64,000 bases of DNA from Streptomyces sp. YIM 121038 (GTDB lineage Bacteria; Actinomycetota; Actinomycetes; Streptomycetales; Streptomycetaceae), in the NCBI RefSeq assembly GCF_006088715.1, contig NZ_CP030771.1, positions 4,154,001 to 4,218,000 on the forward strand. The letters run 5' to 3'. Position numbers and translations under genes: made by a program. Below, in pieces: positions 8,164 through 17,989 of the stretch. Numbering within the stretch: position 1 is the stretch's first letter; each line of letters begins with the position of its first letter. The notes under the pieces are model-generated. The model was given only the letters and a program-made list of their open reading frames with translations. It had not been told where the DNA came from and ran no database searches.

Positions 8164-8192
8164 TTGGGTGCGGCCTCCCTGCCGAGTAGACT
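8164..8192 (+). promoter_or_regulatory. Candidate rplY promoter inside a hairpin
   Basis: TTGGGT (8164-8169), a 17-nt spacer, then TAGACT (8187-8192). The -10 hexamer is the start of the loop of the inverted repeat at 8172-8218. The predicted leader to the rplY ATG is about 130 nt. Confidence 0.5.
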
Positions 8193-8218
8193 GTTGAAGT
8201 TGCTCGGCGAGGGAGGCC
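8172..8218. terminator. 15-bp hairpin between prs and rplY
   Basis: Left arm 8172-8186 (GGCCTCCCTGCCGAG) pairs with 8203-8218 with a single bulged G and a 16-nt loop. It lies 25 nt after the prs stop and could terminate prs. Because a good -10 box lies in its loop it could alternatively affect rplY initiation. No T tract follows. Confidence 0.6.
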
Positions 8219-8332
8219 GTACGCGTTTGTTCCGAACGCGGGTACGGCGGTCCGTTATCGACGCGCTCTTCGTAGCAGGCCAGTCGTATGGCCGGGTGAC
8301 ACCTTCGTTCACCTATCTACGAGGAGTGCCCC

Positions 8333-8920
8333 ATGTCTGAGGTCAAGCTCAGCACCGAGATCCGTTCCGAGTTCGGCAAGGGTGCCGCCCGCCGCGTCCG
8401 TCGTGAGAACAAGGTTCCCGGCGTGCTGTACGGCCACGGCACGGACCCCGTCCACGTCACGCTGCCGGGTCACGACCTGATGATCGCCCTGCGTACGCCG
8501 AACGTCCTGCTGTCCCTGGACATCGACGGCAAGAGCGAGCTGGCGATCCCGAAGGCCGTGCAGCGTGACCCGCTGAAGGGCTTCATCGAGCACGTCGACC
8601 TGCTCCTGGTCAAGCGTGGCGAGAAGGTCACCGTCGAGGTTCCGGTCCACACCGAGGGCGAGCTGGCCGCCGGTGGCAACCTGCTCGAGCACGTGCTGTC
8701 CACGCTGCCGATCGAGGCCGAGGCCACGCACCTCCCCGAGGCCGTCACGGTCTCCATCGCGGGCCTGGAGGCCGGTGCCTCCATCCACGCCAAGGACATC
8801 ACGCTGCCCGCCGGTGCGACCCTGGCCGTCGACGCCGACACCGTGGTCCTGCAGGTCCTGGCCGCGCAGGCCGAGGAAGCCCCGGCCGAGGGCGAGGGCG
8901 ACGCGGCCGCCGAGGCCTGA
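8333..8920 (+). CDS. rplY: 50S ribosomal protein L25 / general stress protein Ctc
   Basis: L25 of the long (Ctc/TL5) type, 195 residues. The N-terminal 5S rRNA-binding domain has GKGAARRVRRENKVPGVLYG (residues 15-34) and QRDPLKGFIEHVDLL. The C-terminal beta domain (EKVTVEVPVHTEGELAAGGN) ends in an acidic Ala/Glu-rich tail (AEEAPAEGEGDAAAEA). ATG 8333 follows CGAGGAG 6 nt upstream. It lies between prs and pth, its usual actinobacterial location. It has its own predicted promoter and a strong hairpin terminator after it. Confidence 0.96.
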   Translation: MSEVKLSTEIRSEFGKGAARRVRRENKVPGVLYGHGTDPVHVTLPGHDLMIALRTPNVLLSLDIDGKSELAIPKAVQRDPLKGFIEHVDLLLVKRGEKVTVEVPVHTEGELAAGGNLLEHVLSTLPIEAEATHLPEAVTVSIAGLEAGASIHAKDITLPAGATLAVDADTVVLQVLAAQAEEAPAEGEGDAAAEA

Positions 8921-8942
8921 GCCGCTTTCTCGAGGCAGTGAC

Positions 8943-8978
8943 AACCGCCGTCCAGCGCCCCGGCGCTGGGCGGCGGTT
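8943..8978 (+). terminator. Hairpin terminator after rplY
   Basis: A perfect inverted repeat with 17-bp arms (8943-8959 and 8962-8978) and a 2-nt centre, starting 22 nt after the rplY stop. No long T tract, as is common in Streptomyces. Confidence 0.75.
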
Positions 8979-9010
8979 GGGCTGTGAGCAGCGATGGAGG
9001 AGACACCCAG

Positions 9011-9607
9011 ATGACGACGGACCCGAGCGCTCCCTGGCTGGTCGTGGGGCTCGGCAACCCCGGGCCCGGCTACGCGATGAACCGGCACAACGTGGGCTTC
9101 ATGGTCGTCGACCTGCTCGCCCAGCGGATCGGCGGCACGTTCAAGCGTGCCGGCAAGGCCCAGGCGCAGGTCCTGGAGGGTCGTCTGGGGCCGATGGGTC
9201 CCGGCAGCCGCCGTGTCGTCCTCGCCAAGCCGACGTCGTACATGAATCTGTCGGGCGGTCCGGTGACGGCGCTGCGCGACTTCTACAAGGTGCCGACGGC
9301 GAACGTCGTCGCCGTCCACGACGAGCTCGACATCGACTACGGCACGCTGCGGCTGAAGCTCGGTGGCGGTGACAACGGGCACAACGGTCTGAAGTCGATG
9401 ACCAAGGCCATGGGGTCCGACTACCACCGGGTCCGCTTCGGCATCGGCCGCCCGCCCGGGCGGATGCAGGTCGCGGACTTCGTACTGAAGGACTTCTCCT
9501 CCGCGGAGCGCAAGGAGCTGGACTACTTCGTGGACCGGGCCGCGGACGCGGTCGAGTGCCTGGTCGTGGAGGGCCTTGAGCGGGCCCAGGGCACGTACAA
9601 CTCCTGA
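9011..9607 (+). CDS. pth: Peptidyl-tRNA hydrolase
   Basis: Pth releases peptides from prematurely dropped peptidyl-tRNA. This 198-residue protein has the family motifs in order: [20 protein letters not shown] (catalytic His in NRHN), [29 protein letters not shown] and [13 protein letters not shown] 9011 is chosen because GGAGGAGAC stands 6-8 nt upstream; an earlier in-frame start overlaps the rplY terminator. It closes the plus-strand run and is followed by a textbook intrinsic terminator. Confidence 0.97.
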   Translation: MTTDPSAPWLVVGLGNPGPGYAMNRHNVGFMVVDLLAQRIGGTFKRAGKAQAQVLEGRLGPMGPGSRRVVLAKPTSYMNLSGGPVTALRDFYKVPTANVVAVHDELDIDYGTLRLKLGGGDNGHNGLKSMTKAMGSDYHRVRFGIGRPPGRMQVADFVLKDFSSAERKELDYFVDRAADAVECLVVEGLERAQGTYNS

Positions 9608-9706
9608 GCGGTGGGGGGCTCTTCTCTCCCACCCTCCCGCCCGTGCGGCCCCGGTTGCCCGGCTCGGCCCCGGCCTGGCGACTTTCCCGCCGTCGTCCGG
9701 ATGCTC

Positions 9707-9751
9707 CCCCGCCCACCCGCCCCCTTTCGGGGCGGGTGGGCGGGGTTTTTT
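9707..9751 (+). terminator. Strong intrinsic terminator after pth
   Basis: Perfect 17-bp stem (9707-9723 with 9729-9745), 5-nt loop CTTTC, followed directly by six T (9746-9751). It also separates pth from the convergent surface-protein gene. Confidence 0.95.
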
Positions 9752-9795
9752 CAGCCCGGGGTCCCTGGGCGGGAGCCTCCTCGGTCGGGCTCAGC

Positions 9796-12700
9796 TCACA
9801 GGTGGCCCTGTTCCTCCCGGCGCCTGCGAGCGATCGCCGCGAGCAGCGCACCTGCCGCGAGCAGCGCCGCCGCGATCCCGGAGGCCAGCCACGCTCCCCC
9901 GGACCCGGTGTCCGGCAGCGTCGGCGGCCGGGTCGACTCCGAGGGCGAGGGCGAGTGCGACGGAGAGTCCGAGGGCGACGGGGACGGGGACGGGGAGTCA
10001 GACGGAGACGGGGAGGGGGACGGGGAGTCAGACGGCGAAGGCGAGGGCGAAGGCGAGTCAGACGGGGACGGGGACGGGGAAGGCGAGTCCGACGGCGACG
10101 GCGACGGGGAATCCGACGGAGACGGCGACGGCGACGGGGAGTCAGACGGCGACGGCGACGGCGACGGGGAATCCGACGGGGACGGCGACGGCGAAGGCGA
10201 GTCCGACGGCGAAGGCGACGGCGACGGCGACGGGGAATCCGACGGCGAAGGCGAAGGCGACGGGGAATCCGACGGCGAAGGCGACGGCGACGGCGACGGG
10301 GAATCCGACGGCGAAGGCGAAGGCGACGGCGAGTCCGACGGGGACGGAGAGGGCGACGGGGACGGGGAATCCGACGGGGAGGGGGACGGGGACGGGGATG
10401 GGGACGGTTGGACCTCGTCGACGACCCAGGGGGCCTCGGTGGCCAGGAGGCCCCGCGTGGAGCCGTCCGGCTGGCGGCGGTCGCCCGAGATGGCGATCTT
10501 GTTCCAGGTGCGTTCCCCGCCCTCGAACGGCTCCCCGTCCGGGGAGCGCTCCGGCACCTCCATCAGCCAGCGCAGCGTATAGCGCTCACCGGCGGAGAAC
10601 ACGTGCCCGTCGAAGTCGAAGCGGATGGAGCGGATCCGGCTCCAGTCGGTGACGTCGTCGGCGGGGACGAAGGAGGGGTCGGTCTCGCCCTCGCACTGGA
10701 AGGGCGCGCTCTTGTCGGGGGTGTTGTCCATCTCGGGGCGGCAGGGGTCGGGTTCCTCGGAGTAGGTGATGGTCACGGGGGCGCCGCCCGCGCCGATGGG
10801 TCCGGTGAGGGTGGGGCGCCACTGGCTGGTCACGTCGTCCTCGTAGCGGCCGCTGGTGACGCCGTAGGTGCCGGGTGCGGGCAGCAGGTCGTAGGCGACG
10901 ACGTTGGTGAGGTCGGTGTTGCCCATGTTGCCGAGGACGGTGCGGTATTCGACGGTGCCGCCGATGGTGGACCGGCCGACCTCGTCCTCCTTGCCGGGGA
11001 CCTCCGCGGAGCCCTTGAAGGCGTCGTCCTCGTCGCCCTTGACCTCTTTGGTGACGAACAGGGCGGAGGATTCGGCGATGGCGAAGTCGTCGGTGGCCTC
11101 GGCGACGTTCTCGGTGGTGTCGCCGTCGCCGTCGATGTCGTGGGTGTCGGTCCTGCGGGTGTTGATGGGCCGCTCGGCGTCGTAGAGCCCGGCGCGGTTG
11201 CCCGCGTAGTCGGCGCTGTCGGGCGAGCCGCCGTAGGTGCCGCTGGCGACGCCGGGTTCGACGGTGGTGCGGAACTCGTACGTGCAGGAGGAGTCGTCGG
11301 CGGGGATCTCGGCGCCGGGTGCGGCGGTGAGTTCGACGCGGGTGCGGCCGTCGGGGCCTTCGGAGACGGTCTCGGTGAAGCGGTCGGCGGCGGGGCAGTA
11401 GTCGGGCTGGCCGTCGGCGAGGGTCCAGGAGCCCTTGTCGTAGGCGAGCTGGCGGGGGACGAGGTCGACGAAGCGGGGGCGCAGCGGGGAGGAGCCGGTG
11501 CGGTAGCGGTCGTTGCGGAGGGTGACGGTCCAGGTGTGGCTGCCGCCGGGGCCGACGGGGGTGGGGTCGGTGGACTTGGTCAGCTCGGGCTGGGAGACCT
11601 CGGGTTCGATGTGGAAGCTGGTGCAGGACTCCTCGTCGGCGGTGCCCGCGGCGCCGGTGAGGTTCAGGCGGGCGCAGTTGTCGACGTCGCCGCTGCCGCC
11701 GGGGAGTCCGCTGCCGTCGGCGCTGCCGCCGATCTGGGCGATGAGGCTGGTGCCCGCGGCGAGGCCGGGGACGTCGACGCGTACGGACACGAGGTCGCCG
11801 AGGCGGCTCAGGTCGATGGTCTGGCCGCTGGGGGTGATGGTCTCGGTGGTGCCGTCGCGGCGGGTGACGGTGACGGTCCAGTCGCCGGTGTAGGCGCCGC
11901 CGGAGGGGGTGGAGAGGCTGAGGGTCTGGGGGGTGAAGCCGGTGGGGAGGGTGTCGCCGAGGCGGGCGTCGGCGGGGTCGGTTCCGGTGTTGGCGAAGCG
12001 CAGGACGTAGGAGACACGCTGGCCGTCGGCGGCGAGGGGGGTGTCGACGGATTTGTCGAGGGTGCCGGAGACTTCGCCGCCGCCGGTGCCGACGACGGTG
12101 TCGGCCGTGTCGGACTTGGTGATCTCTTCGGTGCCGGGGCCGAAGGGGTCGCCGCTGATGGTGGCGGTGTCGGTGAGGGTGGTGCCGTCGGCGACTCCGT
12201 CGCGTACCTTGACCCGGATTTCGTGGACGACGCCGTAGGGGTAGGTCTTGACCTGGGCGAGCTGGTCGCCGGGGCGGTCGGGTTCGGTGTCGACGGGCCA
12301 GCTGATGGTGCGGGTGGCGGGGTCGTAGGTGTATCCGGCGGGGGTGGCGTCGACGAGGTCGACGCCTTCGGGGAGTACGTCGGTGAGGACGGCGTTCTCC
12401 AGGGCGAGGTTGCCGCGGGGGCGGTTGGCGTTGCGCGGGTCGTTGGTGGCGGTGACCTTGTAGGTGATGGTCTCGCCGGGGCGGGCGCGGGAGGGGCCTT
12501 CCTTGCGGACGGCCGGGTTGGGTTCGGCGGTGACGGTGACGACGGCGTCGTCGGTGCTGGGGGTGCCGTCGCCGTTGGTGGCGGTCGCGGACATGGTCGC
12601 GCGCTGGTCGCCGGGGGGTGTCCAGTAGTCCTCGGTGGGCCAGCTGACGGTGAGCTGTGAGCTCTGGCCGCTGGCGATGGAGCTGTAGGTGACGGTGACG

Positions 12701-13116
12701 CTGCCGTCGTCGTGGGCGGTGACGCCGGTGATGCCGGGCGGGTACGGCTGGGAGATCACGCCTTTGCCGGAGGCGCCGGGCGGCGGGGTGAAGGTGACGG
12801 TCACCGACTGGCAGTCTCCGGGGATGGAGCACTGGATGAAGCCGTTGTAGGTGACGTGGTCGCCGGACGGCACCGGCGTGGTGCCGGGGTCGAGGCGGAC
12901 GCTCATGCGGGCGTCGGCGCGGGCCGCGCTGTCGTGGGGGGCGAGGGCGAGCGCCGCGAGGGCGGTGAGCAGGACGGCCACCGCGGCGCCGAGCGCGCGA
13001 CGGTACCGGTGGGCGAGGAGGACCACAGCACTTCCGACCACGAGGGGACCTGAGGACGGGTCAACTGTGGGGCGGCCGGGTCCGCTCTCACCGCTACGAC
13101 AAGGCGTTAAGCGCAC
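9796..13116 (-). CDS. LPXTG-anchored surface protein with DUF11-like domains and a Ser/Pro/Asp stalk
   Basis: A very large secreted protein. A signal peptide (RRALGAAVAVLLTALAALAL, ending near ARADA) is followed by several DUF11/isopeptide-type beta domains, seen as repeats of NTGTDPADARLGDTLP-like and VTYTITVTN-like stretches. A stalk of about 155 residues made of SPSPSPSDSPSP units follows. The C-terminus is LPDTG, a hydrophobic helix and RRRREEQ, the layout of a sortase substrate. It is probably displayed on the cell wall, as an adhesin or structural protein. The start is uncertain: the GTG at 13116 gives a 35-residue pre-signal extension containing a TTA codon at position 3, while GTG 13041 or 13026 would give a normal signal peptide. 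The neighbours (pth, ppc) give no functional clue. Confidence 0.88.
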   Translation of the reverse strand: MRLTPCRSGESGPGRPTVDPSSGPLVVGSAVVLLAHRYRRALGAAVAVLLTALAALALAPHDSAARADARMSVRLDPGTTPVPSGDHVTYNGFIQCSIPGDCQSVTVTFTPPPGASGKGVISQPYPPGITGVTAHDDGSVTVTYSSIASGQSSQLTVSWPTEDYWTPPGDQRATMSATATNGDGTPSTDDAVVTVTAEPNPAVRKEGPSRARPGETITYKVTATNDPRNANRPRGNLALENAVLTDVLPEGVDLVDATPAGYTYDPATRTISWPVDTEPDRPGDQLAQVKTYPYGVVHEIRVKVRDGVADGTTLTDTATISGDPFGPGTEEITKSDTADTVVGTGGGEVSGTLDKSVDTPLAADGQRVSYVLRFANTGTDPADARLGDTLPTGFTPQTLSLSTPSGGAYTGDWTVTVTRRDGTTETITPSGQTIDLSRLGDLVSVRVDVPGLAAGTSLIAQIGGSADGSGLPGGSGDVDNCARLNLTGAAGTADEESCTSFHIEPEVSQPELTKSTDPTPVGPGGSHTWTVTLRNDRYRTGSSPLRPRFVDLVPRQLAYDKGSWTLADGQPDYCPAADRFTETVSEGPDGRTRVELTAAPGAEIPADDSSCTYEFRTTVEPGVASGTYGGSPDSADYAGNRAGLYDAERPINTRRTDTHDIDGDGDTTENVAEATDDFAIAESSALFVTKEVKGDEDDAFKGSAEVPGKEDEVGRSTIGGTVEYRTVLGNMGNTDLTNVVAYDLLPAPGTYGVTSGRYEDDVTSQWRPTLTGPIGAGGAPVTITYSEEPDPCRPEMDNTPDKSAPFQCEGETDPSFVPADDVTDWSRIRSIRFDFDGHVFSAGERYTLRWLMEVPERSPDGEPFEGGERTWNKIAISGDRRQPDGSTRGLLATEAPWVVDEVQPSPSPSPSPSPSDSPSPSPSPSPSDSPSPSPSPSDSPSPSPSPSPSDSPSPSPSPSDSPSPSPSPSPSDSPSPSPSPSDSPSPSPSPSDSPSPSPSPSDSPSPSPSDSPSPSPSPSDSPSPSPSPSDSPSPSPSPSDSPSPSPSPSDSPSHSPSPSESTRPPTLPDTGSGGAWLASGIAAALLAAGALLAAIARRRREEQGHL
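9944..10407 (-). repeat. Coding repeat: SPSPSPSDSP stalk
   Basis: More than a dozen imperfect in-frame units of roughly 24-36 bp encode Ser-Pro-Ser-Pro-Ser-Pro-Ser-Asp. Unit length varies by whole Ser-Pro pairs, so the frame is always kept. Such DNA is prone to slippage, so the stalk length may vary between strains. Confidence 0.95.
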
Positions 13117-13126
13117 TTTTCACCTG

Positions 13127-13159
13127 AAAGGCCCCGAACCGCACCGGTTCGGGGCCTTT
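13127..13159 (-). terminator. Hairpin terminator after ppc
   Basis: Perfect 15-bp stem (AAAGGCCCCGAACCG, 13127-13141, with 13145-13159) and a 3-nt loop, 17 nt past the ppc stop. The A/T ends give a T run on either strand. Confidence 0.9.
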
Positions 13160-13175
13160 TGGTCGTGCGGTGGGG

Positions 13176-15938
<2,763 letters not shown>

Positions 15939-16104
15939 AGGTGCGGCTCCTTGCGGTGAATCCCGGCCCCGCGGGGCGCTGGGAGACGGTGGGCACGTCT
16001 GGGAGGGGTCCCGGTGGGTGAACCGGGGGAGATAACAGAGCGGACCGCGCTGTCCGACCGATCCAAGGATAGGTGTCGATGCGTTCCGGCTGTCTCGCGG
16101 CCTC

Positions 16105-16132
16105 TTGCCGCCGGGCCGCGCGCTGCGATACT
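16105..16132 (+). promoter_or_regulatory. Candidate promoter of the desaturase-tetR operon
   Basis: TTGCCG (16105-16110), 16 nt, then GATACT (16127-16132); TACTTA at 16129 is an 18-nt alternative. The tandem dyad at 16132-16161 begins at its downstream edge, so a bound repressor would cover the transcription start. Confidence 0.45.
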
Positions 16133-16161
16133 TACGTGCCCGTAGGTTACGGTCCCGTAGG
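16132..16161. promoter_or_regulatory. Tandem 15-bp dyad, candidate TetR operator
   Basis: Two abutting 15-mers, TTACGTGCCCGTAGG and TTACGGTCCCGTAGG, differ at only two positions. The second contains TACGG-TC-CCGTA, a dyad, and the first a weaker copy; between them CCGTA-GGT-TACGG forms a third dyad. The site sits about 90 bp upstream of the desaturase and is a natural target for the TetR encoded by the same operon. Confidence 0.55.
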
Positions 16162-16248
16162 CGCGGCATGCGCCGGCCGCGGCGCGGGCACTCGCTCTCA
16201 TGGCACATGGCCTGCGCACACACCCTCGACCCCCCAGGGGAACGCCCA

Positions 16249-17262
16249 ATGACCACAAGCCCCGATGTCATCGAAGAATCTCAGGGGGCGCCGAGCGGCG
16301 CCCCGCTCCCGTCCGCGACGCTGGGCGGCGAGCAGAAGGGTTCCCTGGAGCAGATCACGCTGCTCCTGTTCATCGCCGTCCCCTTTGTCGCCCTGGTCGC
16401 GGCGGTGCCGCTGGCCTGGGGCTGGGGGGTGAGCTGGCTCGATCTGGGTCTGCTCGTCTTCATGTACTTCGTGGGCTGTCACGGCATCACGATCGGTTTC
16501 CACCGGTACTTCACGCACGGCTCGTTCAAGGCCAAGCGTCCGCTGCGGATCGCCCTCGCGGTGATGGGTTCGCTCGCGGTCGAGGGCCCGCTGGTGCGCT
16601 GGGTGGCCGACCACCGCAAGCACCACAAGTTCTCCGACGCGGAGGGCGACCCGCACTCCCCGTGGCGGTACGGCGAGACGGTGCCCGCCCTGATGAAGGG
16701 CCTGTGGTGGGCACACATCGGCTGGCTGTTCGACCAGGAGCAGACGTCTCAGGAGAAGTACGCGCCGGATCTGATCAAGGACCCGGCGATCCGGGCCGTC
16801 TCGCGTCAGTTCGTTCTGTGGACGCTCGTGTCGCTGCTCTTCCCGCCGCTGGTCGGCGGTCTGGTGACGATGTCGTGGTGGGGCGCGGTCACGGCGTTCT
16901 TCTGGGGCTCACTCGTCCGGGTGTCGCTGCTCCACCATGTGACGTGGTCCATCAACTCCATCTGCCACGCGGTGGGCAAGCGGCCCTTCAAGTCCCGTGA
17001 CCGCTCGGGGAACGTGTGGTGGCTGGCCGTCCTCTCCTGCGGCGAGTCCTGGCACAACCTGCACCACGCCGACCCGACGTCCGCGCGGCACGGTGTGATG
17101 CGGGGGCAGATCGACTCCTCGGCGCGCCTGATCCGCTGGTTCGAACAGTTCGGCTGGGCGTACGACGTGCGGTGGCCGTCGCGGTCCCGGATCGACGCGC
17201 GCCGCAAGCCGGCCGACGCGATCGATGCCCCTGGCAACCGTCGGGCCGCTGACGCGGCATGA
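16249..17262 (+). CDS. Acyl-CoA / fatty acid desaturase
   Basis: A membrane di-iron desaturase, 337 residues. It has all three histidine clusters: HRYFTH (in [11 protein letters not shown]), HRKHH and HNLHH. Hydrophobic stretches [32 protein letters not shown] and two later segments place it in the membrane. It would insert a double bond, probably delta-9, into saturated acyl chains to adjust membrane fluidity. ATG 16249 follows AGGGG at 8 nt. The stop overlaps the start of the downstream tetR gene (ATGA), so expression is translationally coupled to a likely autoregulator. Confidence 0.93.
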   Translation: MTTSPDVIEESQGAPSGAPLPSATLGGEQKGSLEQITLLLFIAVPFVALVAAVPLAWGWGVSWLDLGLLVFMYFVGCHGITIGFHRYFTHGSFKAKRPLRIALAVMGSLAVEGPLVRWVADHRKHHKFSDAEGDPHSPWRYGETVPALMKGLWWAHIGWLFDQEQTSQEKYAPDLIKDPAIRAVSRQFVLWTLVSLLFPPLVGGLVTMSWWGAVTAFFWGSLVRVSLLHHVTWSINSICHAVGKRPFKSRDRSGNVWWLAVLSCGESWHNLHHADPTSARHGVMRGQIDSSARLIRWFEQFGWAYDVRWPSRSRIDARRKPADAIDAPGNRRAADAA

Positions 17263-17978
17263 TGGAACACGTGGCGACCGACTCCAGCACTCCGGGCACG
17301 AAGGGCTCCTCCCGGGCCCCGAAGAGCCCGTCGAATTCGAACAACGACAAGCCCCGGCGTACCCGCCGGACCCGTATGACCGGCGCCGAGCGCCGCGAAC
17401 AGCTGCTGGACATCGGCCGCACCCTGTTTGCCGCCAAGGGCTTCGAAGGCACCTCCGTCGAGGAGATCGCGGCGAAGGCCGGCGTCTCCAAGCCGGTCGT
17501 GTACGAGCACTTCGGCGGCAAGGAGGGCCTGTACGCGGTGGTCGTGGACCGCGAGATGCGGCAGCTCCTCGGCATGGTGACGGGGTCCCTGACCGCCGGG
17601 CATCCGCGGGAGCTGTGCGAGCAGGCGGCCTTCGCCCTCCTCGACTACATCGAGGAGTACACGGACGGCTTCCGCATCCTGGTCCGCGACTCCCCCATCC
17701 CCCAGTCCACGGGCTCCTTCGCCTCGCTGATCTCCGACATCGCGACGCAGGTCGAGGACATCCTCGGGCAGGAGTTCAAGACCCGCGGCTTCGATCCGAA
17801 GCTGGCGCCGCTGTACGCGCAGGCGCTGGTCGGCAGCGTGGCCCTGACCGGGCAGTGGTGGCTGGACGTGCGCAAGCCCAAGAAGGCGGAGGTGGCCGCG
17901 CACCTGGTCAACCTGGCCTGGCACGGGCTGGACGGGCTGGAGCCGAAGCCGCGGCTGATAGGCCACCGCAAGGCCTGA
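17259..17978 (+). CDS. TetR-family regulator, desaturase operon
   Basis: A 239-residue TetR-type repressor. After a disordered Ser/Lys-rich N-terminus, the HTH is GTSVEEIAAKAGVSKPVVYE then HFGGKEGLY. The ligand-binding half is helical and contains no obvious motif. Its ATG overlaps the desaturase stop by 4 nt. Co-transcription with an acyl desaturase suggests that it senses acyl-CoA or membrane status, as related FabR/DesT-type regulators do; that is inference. The tandem dyad at 16132-16161 is the best operator candidate. Confidence 0.92.
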   Translation: MMEHVATDSSTPGTKGSSRAPKSPSNSNNDKPRRTRRTRMTGAERREQLLDIGRTLFAAKGFEGTSVEEIAAKAGVSKPVVYEHFGGKEGLYAVVVDREMRQLLGMVTGSLTAGHPRELCEQAAFALLDYIEEYTDGFRILVRDSPIPQSTGSFASLISDIATQVEDILGQEFKTRGFDPKLAPLYAQALVGSVALTGQWWLDVRKPKKAEVAAHLVNLAWHGLDGLEPKPRLIGHRKA

Positions 17979-17989
17979 CGACGGTTCGC

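Noticed and set aside
5391..8312. 973-codon minus-strand open frame over glmU and prs
   Set aside because: Arg/His/Val-rich antisense frame; both genes beneath are certain.
9643..12660. 1005-codon plus-strand open frame across the surface-protein gene
   Set aside because: Composition is Arg/Gly/Val repeats mirroring the minus-strand SPSPSD stalk; the minus strand has the signal peptide, DUF11-like domains and LPDTG tail.
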